64,000 nucleotides of DNA, taken from positions 32,666 through 96,665 of the forward strand of contig NZ_SOHM01000049.1 in NCBI RefSeq assembly GCF_004403945.1. Direction: 5' to 3'. The stretch's first letter is position 1. Every line of letters begins with the position of its first letter. The notes under the pieces are model-generated. The model saw only the letters and a program-made list of their open reading frames with translations, was not told the origin of the DNA and did not search any database. The DNA is from Cryobacterium lactosi. GTDB taxonomy: Bacteria > Actinomycetota > Actinomycetes > Actinomycetales > Microbacteriaceae. A program made the translations under genes and the position numbers. Below, piece after piece: positions 8,511 to 18,313 of the stretch.

Positions 8511-8990
8511 GTTACCGGCGTGAAACATGAGAGGTAGGAAGTGTCCCGCAACGGATACAAGAATGCTCCCTCTTGGAGACGTAACGCGAGTTATGGAACG
8601 ACCAGAAGCGCACCGACCGGAGACGCCGGCGGCGTGGGTCCCGGTCGTGACGTCTCCGGTCGCTGCGGTGAGTTGGAACCCTTCTTGGTCGGCTCTGTCG
8701 CGTAGCGAGAGACCAATCCGACTTCGATACGCCTCTCATCCGCGGCGCAGCGCTAGACTCCTTGCTGATTTCGCTGATCGAGCGCCCCCGGGTGAATGAT
8801 CAAGATTCGATGATCCGGCGAGGTGTAGAGATTTGCCCTACGATCGGCGAATGACTGCCTCTTCATGTGGTGTCCGTAGGGTAGTCCACCATTCGAGGCC
8901 AGTCGCCGAAACCCGTCGCGAGCCGGACCAGGTACGCTCAGCGCCAACGCGCAAAGGGGAGTTGCCCTTGATCCTTGATGAAAGATAGCC
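8511..8990. other. intergenic region upstream of the LytTR two-component genes
   Basis: No gene recognised. The right part must hold the promoter for the response regulator gene. AAAGGGGAG near 8950 is a possible ribosome site but is too far from ATG 8991; no good candidate precedes that start. Confidence 0.4.
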
Positions 8991-9704
8991 ATGTTAAATG
9001 TCGCCATTGTTGATGACGATGCGAGCGCTGTAGAACTGCTGCGTGCCTCGCTTAGCACCTACTCGGCCCGTACGGGCGAGAATTTTGAGATCACCGCCTT
9101 TCCCGAGGCAACTCGATTTCTTGATGGGTACCGTGCGCGCTTCGATATCGTTTTTATGGACATCGAAATGCCGACAATGGACGGAATGACTGCGGCAGCG
9201 CACCTGCGGGCGGTAGATGCTCAGGTCGCGCTGATCTTTGTGACGAACATAGTTCAGCTGGCCGCGAAGGGCTACGAAGTCGATGCACTTGACTACATAA
9301 TCAAGCCTTTCGCCTATCCGGATTTTGAACGCAAGTTGCGGCGCGCTGTTCGTGCCTGCCAGCACTTCACAGGGGCACTTGTAGTTGCACAGCAAGGGGG
9401 GACACGTAGGGTGCTCCTCCGAGATATTCAATTTATCGAGGTGCGCGGTCATAGTCTCTTGCTGCATACCGAGGACGGCATAATCCATGGGTCGGGCACA
9501 CTGCAGGACACCGAACGAAAGCTCTCGGGGGAGGGGTTTCTTCGTTGCTCTAAAGCCTATTTGGTCAATCAAAAGCACGTAACCGTCGTCAAAGGAATGA
9601 TCCTGACCATGAGCAGTGGCGAGCGACTGAGTATCGGCCGCAGCTACCGAAAGACGTTCATGAGCGAACTCGCGGAGTTCTTAGGCGAGGCTTATGTTAT
9701 CTGA
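8991..9704 (+). CDS. LytTR-family response regulator (AgrA-like)
   Basis: A 237-residue regulator. Receiver domain 1-118 with acidic cluster D8-D10, phosphoacceptor D57 in FMDIEMP, T85 and K105 (IIKPF). LytTR DNA-binding domain about 135-237 with FIEVRGHSLLLHT and FLRCSKAYLVN. LytTR regulators bind paired direct repeats rather than palindromes. The histidine kinase gene overlaps its last 11 bases, so the two form one operon. It heads a 13-kb run of same-strand glycan genes, its likely targets. The signal is unknown; no AgrB/AgrD or short peptide-pheromone gene was seen beside it. Confidence 0.93.
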   Translation: MLNVAIVDDDASAVELLRASLSTYSARTGENFEITAFPEATRFLDGYRARFDIVFMDIEMPTMDGMTAAAHLRAVDAQVALIFVTNIVQLAAKGYEVDALDYIIKPFAYPDFERKLRRAVRACQHFTGALVVAQQGGTRRVLLRDIQFIEVRGHSLLLHTEDGIIHGSGTLQDTERKLSGEGFLRCSKAYLVNQKHVTVVKGMILTMSSGERLSIGRSYRKTFMSELAEFLGEAYVI

Positions 9705-11025
9705 GCTGGATTGGAGTTTCGCTGGCTTCTTCGAGGCTAACGGTCTGATCTTCGAGCTACTGATTTCCGTCGCGATGCTCACTTTGGGGCTCACCCGTCG
9801 TGATCGCTTTGAGAAGCGGGTCACCGTCAGCAGTTTGACACTGGTGGCTATGTCATCTGTATGGGGCGGGTTGGTCCCCGACGGCATGTGGGCGAATATG
9901 GCGCGGTTTCTGCTGCTGATTGCGTGCTCGGGGTTCGCAATCATGATGTGCTGGCGTGTCACGGCGCGCCAAGCGATGTTCTACCTAGCTGCTGCGGCAA
10001 TGATGCAACACTTCGCCTTTCGCGGGGCAAGTATCGTAACCGTGCTGGTCGAGTACGCTGCCCCAAACGTCACGTGGTCTGCAATGGTGGTGTATCCCCT
10101 TGCGCTGCTACCGTTTTTCGTGGTCGGCTATCTGCTGTTCGCACGCCCCATAAATCGCCACAGCACAGAGGAAATGCGCAGCGGTTCCGTCCTCATGTTG
10201 CTCATCGCGATGCTCGCCAGCGTGAACGTCTTCACTCATCTCTTCGATGAATTCGGCACGGAGCACTCGATCAGCCTGGCCGCCGTCTACTTCCCCCTGG
10301 ACCTTGTCACTTGCGCGTTCCTGCTCGCCCTGACCACAGCGATCGTGCAGCGACAATCCGCAGAGCACGATTCTGAGATCCTTCGGCACCTGCTGCATCA
10401 GCAGAAGACGCAGATGGAAGGCTCAAAGGAAACCATCGATCTCATCAACCTCAAGACGCATGACCTGAAGAAACAGATCGGGAGGCTCGGCGACCGCATT
10501 CCGCAGGACGAGATCGATGAACTACGCGCACTGGTCAGCATCTACGACGCGGCCGCCCGCACTGGGAACGAAACTTTGGACGTCTTGCTGGCGGAGAAAC
10601 TCCTGCTCTGCGAGCTTCGCGGCATCCATTTCGACCGCATCGTGGACGGCGGACTGCTGGGTTTCATGCGACCCGGAGACGTCTATTCACTTTTCGGGAA
10701 TGCGTTGGATAACGCGATGGAAGCGGTTGCTAACGTTGCTGACCCCGCTCACCGCTATATCGCTCTGCGTGTCCGCCAGCGCAAGGGGCTCATCGCCGTC
10801 CAGGTTGAGAACGCATACCTAGGGGAGCGTAGCTTCAAGAACGGACTTCCCGTCACGACGAAGAGCGACACACGGTATCACGGCTTCGGGATGCGGTCTG
10901 TGCGAATGATCACAGATAAGTACGGTGGCACGATGGCCGTGACCGCCAAAGATGGAGTGTTCACGCTCACCCTCCTGCTGCCCGTCGCCGAGAGCCAGAA
11001 CACACCGATGACGAATACCGTCTGA
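9694..11025 (+). CDS. AgrC-like membrane sensor histidine kinase (GHKL)
   Basis: A 443-residue kinase. Residues 1-220 form about six membrane helices with short loops, as in peptide-pheromone receptors of the AgrC/ComD class. A coiled linker (222-245) leads to the dimerization helix with H256 in KTHDLKKQIG. The ATPase domain has an N-box at about 335-344 (GNALDNAMEA) and a G-box near the end (YHGFGMRSV), matching the GHKL C-terminal type. It overlaps the response regulator gene by 11 bp. The absence of a periplasmic sensor domain suggests a membrane-embedded or peptide ligand. Confidence 0.9.
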   Translation: MLSELDWSFAGFFEANGLIFELLISVAMLTLGLTRRDRFEKRVTVSSLTLVAMSSVWGGLVPDGMWANMARFLLLIACSGFAIMMCWRVTARQAMFYLAAAAMMQHFAFRGASIVTVLVEYAAPNVTWSAMVVYPLALLPFFVVGYLLFARPINRHSTEEMRSGSVLMLLIAMLASVNVFTHLFDEFGTEHSISLAAVYFPLDLVTCAFLLALTTAIVQRQSAEHDSEILRHLLHQQKTQMEGSKETIDLINLKTHDLKKQIGRLGDRIPQDEIDELRALVSIYDAAARTGNETLDVLLAEKLLLCELRGIHFDRIVDGGLLGFMRPGDVYSLFGNALDNAMEAVANVADPAHRYIALRVRQRKGLIAVQVENAYLGERSFKNGLPVTTKSDTRYHGFGMRSVRMITDKYGGTMAVTAKDGVFTLTLLLPVAESQNTPMTNTV

Positions 11026-11126
11026 GCTCGACCAGACACAGATAGTCGTTCGATGCGTAAAAACGACCTGTCATGATCCCGCAGCCGAGAATCCTCCGGC
11101 TCCTGCATATCGTGAAGCGATAAGAA

Positions 11127-11141
11127 CGCCGATCATCGGCG
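11127..11141. promoter_or_regulatory. palindrome upstream of the permuted GH3 gene
   Basis: CGCCGAT-C-ATCGGCG: two perfect 7-bp arms with a one-base centre, in the 177-bp gap between the kinase gene and the GH3 gene. It could be an operator; LytTR proteins usually use direct repeats, so another regulator is as likely. AAGGAG at 11192-11197 is the GH3 ribosome site. Confidence 0.35.
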
Positions 11142-11202
11142 CTATCCGACCGCGGGCGTCGATGTTGCCCGAGGAATTTCGGCATCGTTAAGGAGAACAA
11201 AG

Positions 11203-14200
11203 ATGTTCCGGACCGTGAACAAATGGCGTGGTTTCGTAGCCATAGGGGTGATCCTCGTAATGCTCGCTTCAGTGACGGGGCAAGTGCTGGAGACGTACCG
11301 CTCTGCTGTTGACCAGTTCTTCGGCACTCGCAGTCAGATCACCGAATCAGACAAACTGGCAAACGACAAGGACTCCTGGATCTACGAGTCCGAGTTCAAG
11401 AGCGCTGAGCAGGCTTACGAGGGTCTAAGCGCGTTCGCGCAGGAGGAAGCGAACGAAACGTTCTCCTTGCTTAAGAACGAAAGTGGCGTGCTCCCACTTG
11501 CAGAAAAATCAAAGATCACAATGCTGGGGGTTCGTAGCTACGCCCCGATCTACGGCAGCTCGGGTGGGAGCATCACCGATGGATTCTCCGTCGTAAAAAT
11601 CTCCGACGCGTTCGCGGAAAAGGGCTTGAAGCTCAACCCATCCATGCTGACTACATACGAGTCGTACTTCGCCGACAAAAAGTGGGTGGAATCTCGATAC
11701 GGCTCGGGAATCACGCCCGAGTACGCCGAGATCACGGCATACGATGACCCGCATGAGTTCTCTCTAGACGATCTTTCGGCGCTCAACCCGGATTACCGCG
11801 CGGATTTTGAAGAGTATTCGGATGCGGCGATCGTCGTAGTTGGGCGGTCCGCAGGCGAAAACGGTCAGGGCTATGTCGCCGGCGACGGAGGTCTCGCAGA
11901 CGGCGTCAGCACGACCACCGGCAACATTCTCTCCCTCTCAGTCGAAGAGCGTGAGATTGTGGAAGAGGCAAAAGCCAACTTCGACAAAGTTGTTGTCTTG
12001 GTGAACTCGGTGAACCCTATGGAGATCGCAGAGCTCCAGGATGACCCCGAGATCGATTCGATCCTGTGGATCGGCTTCCCCGGCGCCTACGGGTTTTACA
12101 GCGTCGCGGACGTTCTGACTGGTGCAGTTGCGCCGTCGGCGCATCTCGGCGACGCGATGGCCAAGAACACAGCTCTTGCTCCCGCTATGGCGAATTATGG
12201 CGACATTCCGTGGGCCAATGCGAGCGACTTCGCAGAAGAGGACAGCGTCAACTCGTACCTGATCCAGGCCGAGGGAATCTATACCGGATATCGCTACTAC
12301 GAGACGCGCTATGCGGACATCGTGATGGGCAACGGTGGCACGGAGGCATCAGCCGGAACTTATGCGAACGCCGATGGGACCGTCGCAGAAACCGACGGCA
12401 CCTGGAACTACTCGAACGAGATGGTCTATCCCTTTGGATATGGTCTGAGCTACACCGAGTTCGAGCAATCCCTCGACGAGGTGAACGTGCAGGGCGACAA
12501 GCGCTCCGCGACGGCCACAGTAACGGTCACCAACACCGGCGACGTGGCCGCGAAGGACGTGGTGCAAGTGTATGGAGCGGCCCCCTACACGGACTACGAC
12601 ATCGAGAACGGCGTTGAGAAGTCAGCGATCCAGCTTCTGGACTTCGAGAAGACAACGACCCTCGAACCGGGCGAATCTCAAACCATAAAGATCAATCTCG
12701 ACCTGAACAATCTCGCCAGCTATGACTCTAAGTCGGCGGCTACCTACATCGTCGACCCGGGGCAATACATCATCTCAATCGGAGATGATGCGCACGAAGC
12801 GCTCAACAATAAGCTCGCGGCTCAGGGCTACTCGACTGCCGACGGCATGACCGCTGACGGTGACGAAGCGAAGGCTTACAGCTGGACGTGGGACGGCGAG
12901 GTTGATGCCGACACTTTCTCTGTGAGCTCAACAGGCGTAGAGATCACGAACAGCCTGAGCGAGGGCGATTCGGCGATGGACTACAACTCCTTTGAGCCTG
13001 GTGCCGTGACCTACCTGACGCGCAGCGACTGGAATGGCACGTTCCCCGAGACCTACGCCGCAATCGAGGCCAACGAGGCGGTCTCGCGTGTACTTCGCAA
13101 CGACATCATCCCGCTGAAGACGAATGAAGACACGTCAGACATCATCTTCAATGACACCACCAGCGATCTCGAGCTCAACGACCTGAAGGGCGCGAGCTTC
13201 GATGATCCGCGCTGGGACGAGCTCCTGAACAAGCTGGACGTGCAGGAGTTTCTCGACCACGCAGCGAACGCGTTCCACAACGTGGACGCAATCGAATCGG
13301 TCGGGCTGCTACAGACGGGTTTTGACGATGGACCCGGTGGCTCCGACTCCCATTATCTGAAGGAGGGGCAATACCAGGGCGACCCCTGGGAAGACGCCGA
13401 CGAGTACGACACCGGCATGCGTGTTGCGCCATCAGCCGTCAACCTCGCTTACGCCTGGAACAAAGAGCTGTCCTATCGCTACGGGGAGTTGATTCTCGGC
13501 GAGAGCACACTGTCTCTCAACTTGCCAGTCATGGGGGGTCCGGGCATGAATCTACACCGCCACGCGTATAACTCTCGCGGGGTGGAGTACTACTCCGAAG
13601 ACCCGATCCTCTCGGGCTTTATCGGTTCTGCCGTCGTTCAGGGTGCTCAGTCGAAGGGCACGCTAGTCAACATCAAGCACGTCGCTTTCAACGATCAGGA
13701 GATCAACCGGAAGGGCGTCGCGGTGTTCATGTCTGAGCAGAAAGCGCGCGAGCTCGAATTGCGCAACGTACAGCAGGCGGTGGAGGCGAAGGGTAAGCCG
13801 GCGTCTTTCGTCGCCGACCCTGAAAGGGACGGTACCTACCTCGATAAGGCACGTGGCATCATGACTTCGTACAACCGCATTGGAGCCATTGCAGCCAGCG
13901 CTAACACGGGCGTTATGGTCGATATTCTCCGAAACGAATGGGGCTTTCTGGGCTACAACGTTACGGACTTCACCGGTGTCACTCCGTTGGCGGCTCCCAA
14001 AGAATCGTTGCTGGCCGGAACAACCGCGTTTTGTGGCTTCAAAGTCGAGGGCATTGACTACTGGACTGCCGACGCGATCGCAGGAGATCGAGATCTGCTG
14101 CTGGCGGTGAAAGATGCCGCGCATAACACGCTATATGCCTTGGCGAATTCCGCCGCAATGAACGGTGTCAACTCGACGACACGCACCGTTGATGTCATGA

Positions 14201-14322
14201 CGGGGTGGCGTGTGGCGTATGGGTCCACGATCGGTCTAGGCGTACTCATTCTGCTGATCGGTGCCGGCGGCTACACGGTGACGGCAGTGCGCTCGTCCCG
14301 AGGGATGAAGGGAGCAAACTGA
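11203..14322 (+). CDS. domain-permuted glycoside hydrolase family 3, membrane-tethered at both ends
   Basis: A 1039-residue GH3 with reversed domain order. After an N-terminal membrane helix (about 11-30) come the GH3 C-terminal alpha/beta domain (FSLLKNESGVLPL onward), the conserved YPFGYGLSYTEFE segment near 410, and a fibronectin-III-like domain (about 420-530). Only then comes the TIM-barrel GH3 N-terminal domain: K825-H826 in NIKHVAFND and the probable nucleophile D922 in NVTDFTG. A second membrane helix closes the protein before a basic RSSRGMKG tail. Positive residues flank both helices on the inside, predicting an extracellular enzyme anchored twice. Permuted GH3s are known from gut Firmicutes and Actinobacteria. 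Exact sugar specificity cannot be read. The next gene starts 1 nt after the stop. Confidence 0.9.
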   Translation: MFRTVNKWRGFVAIGVILVMLASVTGQVLETYRSAVDQFFGTRSQITESDKLANDKDSWIYESEFKSAEQAYEGLSAFAQEEANETFSLLKNESGVLPLAEKSKITMLGVRSYAPIYGSSGGSITDGFSVVKISDAFAEKGLKLNPSMLTTYESYFADKKWVESRYGSGITPEYAEITAYDDPHEFSLDDLSALNPDYRADFEEYSDAAIVVVGRSAGENGQGYVAGDGGLADGVSTTTGNILSLSVEEREIVEEAKANFDKVVVLVNSVNPMEIAELQDDPEIDSILWIGFPGAYGFYSVADVLTGAVAPSAHLGDAMAKNTALAPAMANYGDIPWANASDFAEEDSVNSYLIQAEGIYTGYRYYETRYADIVMGNGGTEASAGTYANADGTVAETDGTWNYSNEMVYPFGYGLSYTEFEQSLDEVNVQGDKRSATATVTVTNTGDVAAKDVVQVYGAAPYTDYDIENGVEKSAIQLLDFEKTTTLEPGESQTIKINLDLNNLASYDSKSAATYIVDPGQYIISIGDDAHEALNNKLAAQGYSTADGMTADGDEAKAYSWTWDGEVDADTFSVSSTGVEITNSLSEGDSAMDYNSFEPGAVTYLTRSDWNGTFPETYAAIEANEAVSRVLRNDIIPLKTNEDTSDIIFNDTTSDLELNDLKGASFDDPRWDELLNKLDVQEFLDHAANAFHNVDAIESVGLLQTGFDDGPGGSDSHYLKEGQYQGDPWEDADEYDTGMRVAPSAVNLAYAWNKELSYRYGELILGESTLSLNLPVMGGPGMNLHRHAYNSRGVEYYSEDPILSGFIGSAVVQGAQSKGTLVNIKHVAFNDQEINRKGVAVFMSEQKARELELRNVQQAVEAKGKPASFVADPERDGTYLDKARGIMTSYNRIGAIAASANTGVMVDILRNEWGFLGYNVTDFTGVTPLAAPKESLLAGTTAFCGFKVEGIDYWTADAIAGDRDLLLAVKDAAHNTLYALANSAAMNGVNSTTRTVDVMTGWRVAYGSTIGLGVLILLIGAGGYTVTAVRSSRGMKGAN

Positions 14323-14323
14323 A

Positions 14324-14773
14324 ATGTCAAAACTGACTCGAGGCACCGCACTTGGTACTCTGATCGCTCTGATCGCAGGCGGACTCATTTTCTACATCGT
14401 CACCTCTACGACCGGGTATCTGGTCGGGAGCGTCATCGATCCTCTGCCGATCGTGCTCACGGCGATTGCGATTCTGTTGCTCGGTGCCGAAATATGGCTA
14501 GGCGGACGCATCCGACCGTTTCTCCGTGACCTAGCGCTCATCGCGTCGATCGCGTTGCTCGCGTTGAGTTTCGCAACCTTCTTGCTCGCGCGTGTTCCGC
14601 TGGCGGGAGATGTGTACTTCATCCCGGTTAACTACCCCGAGGCGGAAGCGGTAACCCTCCACCTGTCCTTCGTCGGTCTCGGGTTATACGCGGTTGCCAT
14701 CGTCGTGCTCACCGTGGCCGCGTTCAGCGCAAAAAGGACCTCCCGACTGCCGCAGCCAATCGTTGTGAACTGA
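14324..14773 (+). CDS. small four-helix membrane protein of unknown function
   Basis: A 149-residue protein dominated by four predicted membrane segments (about 10-30, 40-60, 67-87, 112-133) with short loops and a small extracellular stretch around VYFIPVNYPEAEA. I recognise no family. Its start follows the permuted GH3 stop by a single base, so it is co-translated and may be a membrane partner or chaperone for that enzyme. A strong hairpin follows at 14794. Confidence 0.75.
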   Translation: MSKLTRGTALGTLIALIAGGLIFYIVTSTTGYLVGSVIDPLPIVLTAIAILLLGAEIWLGGRIRPFLRDLALIASIALLALSFATFLLARVPLAGDVYFIPVNYPEAEAVTLHLSFVGLGLYAVAIVVLTVAAFSAKRTSRLPQPIVVN

Positions 14774-14793
14774 CGTCCGCAGGCAAATAAAAC

Positions 14794-14837
14794 CTGCTGT
14801 GCCCGCTGCCCGATCACTCGGGCAGCGGGCACAGCAG
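14794..14837. terminator. perfect 20-bp stem hairpin with TCAC loop
   Basis: Arms 14794-14813 and 14818-14837 are exact reverse complements with a 4-base loop. There is no T-run downstream, so it may act as an attenuator or RNA-stabilising element between the membrane part of the cluster and the GH2 gene rather than a classic terminator. Confidence 0.7.
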
Positions 14838-14857
14838 CCAGAGCAAAAGAAGGATCC

Positions 14858-17287
14858 ATGAAAGCGATCGACTTCAACAGCGGATGGAGCTGGCGTCACT
14901 TCCCCGCAGCCCCGACGGATGAGGTGGAACCCTTGACCTCTGTCGTGCTCCCGCACGACGCGATGCTTAGCGAGCCCCGCTCTCCTGAGGCCAGCGGCGG
15001 ACAGAACACTGGTTGGTTTGCTGGCCGAGACTACGAGTACGTGAAGAGCTTCTATGCTGACACCGACTTCGAAGACAAGGTAGCAATACTCCAATTCGAG
15101 GGAGTCTATAGAAAAGCTGAAGTTTGGGTCAATGGGCAGCAAGTCGCGTATCGCCCCAATGGGTACACCGATTTCCTCGTCGACATCACTTCTGCGTTGC
15201 GGATCGGACAAGCCAACGAAATCGTCGTAATCGCGCGGAACGCAGATCAACCGAATAGCCGTTGGTACTCAGGAGCAGGCATCTACCGTCCCGTCACGAT
15301 GTGGCTTGGAGAGCGGCAACACATACTTCTGGGGGGCATCGTCGTTCGCACGGTGTCCATCGATCCCCCGACCGTTGATGTAATCGTTAGATCTTCTGGT
15401 GGCGGTGCGGTGACAATCAACATCACCGACGAGACGAGCGGAACTTCGTTGCATCGGGAGTCCGGTATGAGCGACGGCGAAACGCGGTTTCGTGTGGAAC
15501 TGCCCACTGCGTCACTATGGAACCCCGGCTCACCTGCGCTCTATAGGTGCGCCGCTGAGCTGGCTGTCGATGGTCGCACCGACCAAGCCGATTCCACCTT
15601 CGGGATACGCACCCTCGAGTGGAACGAACGAGGGTTTCTCGTCAATGGAGAGCGCATAATTCTGCAGGGTGCATGCGTCCATCACGACAACGGAATCCTC
15701 GGCGCGCGCGCCTACGCCGATGCCGAGGAGCGAAAGGTACGCCTGCTCCAAGAAAACGGCTATAACGCCATCCGGAGCGCGCACAATCCTTGTTCCGATG
15801 CACTTCTGGACGCTTGTGACCGCTTAGGAATTCTCGTCGTCGATGAATATATCGACCATTGGTATACACACAAAACCCGCTTCGATCTCGCCGAGACGTT
15901 TGACGAGTGGTGGGAGCAGGACCTCAAAGACATGGTGAGGAAGGATCGTAACCACCCGAGCGTGATCATGTATTCGATCGGCAACGAAGTGGGTGAGACG
16001 GCAGAGGCCCGCGGAATCGACCTGGCCGATCAAATGACCCGGTTTTTGCACGCGCTGGACGATAGCCGGCCCGTTACATGTGGCGTCAACATCTTCTTCA
16101 ACTATCTCTCCTCGATTGGTCTCGGAGTGTACTCAGACCAGAAATCAAATCGGACGCCGAAGAAGGAAAAGCCCGTCGGCAGTGAGTTTTTCAACAATAT
16201 GGCTGGGCTGCTCGGTGCGAACTTCATGAAATGGGGCGCGACCCTGCGTGGAAGCGACCTGAAGACGCGGGACGCTTTTGCTCGACTCGACATCGCCGGA
16301 TATAACTACGGCATCCGACGCTATGAGCGTGATCTGAAAAAGTACCCCAATCGGCTTATCCTCGGCACCGAGACATTTTGTGCCGACGCCTTCCATTTCC
16401 GCGAGCTCGCTAAAGCTCATCCCCGACTGATAGGTGACTTCGTCTGGTCAGGTATCGACTACCTGGGCGAAACCGGTATCGGTGCATGGGAGTACCGCGA
16501 CTACGCGCCGGAATTCAGTGGGTTCGGATGGCTAACTGCGGGTTCGGGGCGCCTCGACATCACCGGCAAGGCGCTCGGTGAGGCGCTCTATACTCGGGTC
16601 GCCTTGGAACAGCATGCTGGGCCACTTATCGCAGTCCGTCCGGTGAACTACACCGGACAGAAACACTCTCCCTCGGCGTGGAAAATGAGCAATGCGATCG
16701 AATCGTGGAGCTGGAACGGATGTGAGGGTCGTCGCGCGCAAGTCGAGGTATACGCACGAGCCCACAGGGTCGAACTTCATCTCAATGGGCGCCGTGTTGC
16801 TAGCGCGAGATTGAGGGACGATTGCATCGCACGTCTGGAATGCAACTGGGAACCAGGCATTCTCGAGGCGATTGCTTACGACAGTTCCGGCCGCGAAACT
16901 GGTCGTCACGAGTTGCGCAGCGCGGGCGAGGAGACCGAGCTGAGGGTAGAGCCTGAACAGGCGACCGTAACGCGGGGCGGTCTGAGTTTCATTCGGGTGC
17001 GGTACACGGACGCGCAGGGCACCGGTAAACCGCAGGAACGCGGGACACTGCAGGTTAAAGTGACGGGTGGCACTCTACTGGGTCTTGGCAGTGGCGCGCC
17101 CTACAACAGGGTCGGCTATGCGGGCGAACTAACGGACACGTACTACGGCGAGGCGCTCGCGGTGGTGCAAGCCGCCGATCCCGGTGCGAAGGAGATCGCC
17201 GTTGAGGTCGAGGACGGGACCCTCCGCTCGCGAGCACTCATTTCGGTGATGGAAGCGCAGGATCCGATCGTCATGGACTCGATGTGA
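14858..17287 (+). CDS. glycoside hydrolase family 2 (beta-galactosidase/glucuronidase type, DUF4982-like)
   Basis: An 809-residue GH2 enzyme without signal peptide. Order: N-terminal jelly-roll sugar-binding domain (GRDYEYVKSFY), immunoglobulin-like domain, TIM barrel with RSAHNPCSDALLDACD, acid/base E377 in SIGNEVGE and probable nucleophile E505 in ILGTETFCAD, then C-terminal beta domains. Such enzymes hydrolyse beta-galactosides or related beta-linked sugars; the exact sugar cannot be told. A GAAGGA ribosome site precedes ATG 14858. Its stop overlaps the GTG start of the GtrA-like gene, so enzyme and membrane protein are coupled. Confidence 0.9.
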   Translation: MKAIDFNSGWSWRHFPAAPTDEVEPLTSVVLPHDAMLSEPRSPEASGGQNTGWFAGRDYEYVKSFYADTDFEDKVAILQFEGVYRKAEVWVNGQQVAYRPNGYTDFLVDITSALRIGQANEIVVIARNADQPNSRWYSGAGIYRPVTMWLGERQHILLGGIVVRTVSIDPPTVDVIVRSSGGGAVTINITDETSGTSLHRESGMSDGETRFRVELPTASLWNPGSPALYRCAAELAVDGRTDQADSTFGIRTLEWNERGFLVNGERIILQGACVHHDNGILGARAYADAEERKVRLLQENGYNAIRSAHNPCSDALLDACDRLGILVVDEYIDHWYTHKTRFDLAETFDEWWEQDLKDMVRKDRNHPSVIMYSIGNEVGETAEARGIDLADQMTRFLHALDDSRPVTCGVNIFFNYLSSIGLGVYSDQKSNRTPKKEKPVGSEFFNNMAGLLGANFMKWGATLRGSDLKTRDAFARLDIAGYNYGIRRYERDLKKYPNRLILGTETFCADAFHFRELAKAHPRLIGDFVWSGIDYLGETGIGAWEYRDYAPEFSGFGWLTAGSGRLDITGKALGEALYTRVALEQHAGPLIAVRPVNYTGQKHSPSAWKMSNAIESWSWNGCEGRRAQVEVYARAHRVELHLNGRRVASARLRDDCIARLECNWEPGILEAIAYDSSGRETGRHELRSAGEETELRVEPEQATVTRGGLSFIRVRYTDAQGTGKPQERGTLQVKVTGGTLLGLGSGAPYNRVGYAGELTDTYYGEALAVVQAADPGAKEIAVEVEDGTLRSRALISVMEAQDPIVMDSM

Positions 17288-17874
17288 GCGTCGTACGATT
17301 CCGATCCACTGTCATGTCTTGGTGGGCCCGCCTGGGGCAACGGCACGTGCTCCTCAGGCAATTTGCACTCTTCTATGCTTTCTCATTATTCGTCACCGTC
17401 TTGCAATACCTGCTGCTGACTTTTCTCCCCGGGTTGATATACCGCCACACTGACTGGTCGACAATTCCGGCTCAGTACATTCAACTCCAGCTTGGACCAG
17501 TGAACACTTATGTCTTCGACTACCCCGTCACTGGTGACGAGACCGGAGGTATCGGCTACTTCGTCGCCGTGGCTGTCACACTCTTGGTGGCTCAGTGCGT
17601 TAACTTCCCCATGCAACGCAACATCGTTTTCAAGTCGAAGGGCAACATCTGGTACCAAGTGTTTTGGTATGTAGTCGCGTTCGTGATCATCACACTTGTT
17701 TGCAGCTTTCTGATGGGTCTATACGTACCTTGGTGCAAGGCGAACTTTTCACCGCAGGTATACAACATTCTCATCACGGTGATCAACGGGGGAGTTCAGA
17801 TGGTCATCTACTTTCCGATCTACAAGATTATCTTTCCATCGTCTCCCCGCGTCCCGGCGTCGACGAGCACATGA
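17284..17874 (+). CDS. GtrA-like membrane protein with enlarged loop (paralogue 1)
   Basis: A 196-residue protein with four membrane helices. NFPMQRNIVFKS after the second helix is the GtrA signature. GtrA proteins are thought to help flip or supply polyprenyl-phosphate-linked sugars. The loop between helices 1 and 2 is about 50 residues, far longer than usual, and is shared with the paralogue at 20774: both have a Y-x-FDY-x-x-G element followed by G-x-GYF or GLAYF. The start is GTG 17284, overlapping the GH2 stop by 4 bp. Role inferred: membrane transfer of the glycan processed by the neighbouring hydrolases. Confidence 0.7.
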   Translation: MSVVRFRSTVMSWWARLGQRHVLLRQFALFYAFSLFVTVLQYLLLTFLPGLIYRHTDWSTIPAQYIQLQLGPVNTYVFDYPVTGDETGGIGYFVAVAVTLLVAQCVNFPMQRNIVFKSKGNIWYQVFWYVVAFVIITLVCSFLMGLYVPWCKANFSPQVYNILITVINGGVQMVIYFPIYKIIFPSSPRVPASTST

Positions 17875-18313
17875 TGACGACGCAGGTCTTTGGCCGGCCG
17901 CTGAAGACCCCGCGCGACCGACCGCCGGTGCTCGGACCGACGATCAGGTAAGAGCGATGCAATACACCCACGGTGGTTTTGCTTCCGCAATGGGGCGGTT
18001 ACTGGTCATCCGTCATGCCCGCGAAACGGGGGCGCGCGGTCTGGATCTGAGCACTACATCTCTCTGCCGGATTGGCTGCCCGACCTTGAGGAAGCCAGTG
18101 TCACCGCACAAACACCTCGGCGTGGCCGCGAAATTCCACCGCAAATACGCCGCTTTACCCTGCTTGTGATTGACGACTGGTTGTTGGACCGGCCCTGGAA
18201 TCGATCGCAACGACAACAGGTCACAGATGCGGGCCAGGCCAGTGAGACCCCATAACCGAACGGTTCGACCTGGTCCTCAGCTGGGCACACACACGACTAG
18301 AAAGCAGCGGAGC
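17875..18313. other. intergenic region before the second GH3 gene, no gene recognised
   Basis: Short frames here have no family resemblance and unusual composition for the cluster. It separates the GH2/GtrA pair from the GH3/GtrA/GT2 group and presumably contains a promoter. Confidence 0.4.

Noticed and set aside
8527..8799. 90-codon open frame
   Set aside because: Begins at the broken end of nuclease copy C and shows no recognisable protein character.
11127..11141. LytTR binding site
   Set aside because: It is an inverted repeat, whereas LytTR proteins bind direct repeats; kept only as an unassigned palindrome.
18170..18313. N-terminal extension of the second GH3
   Set aside because: The extra 48 residues are basic and lack signal-peptide or family features; ATG 18314 matches the family start.
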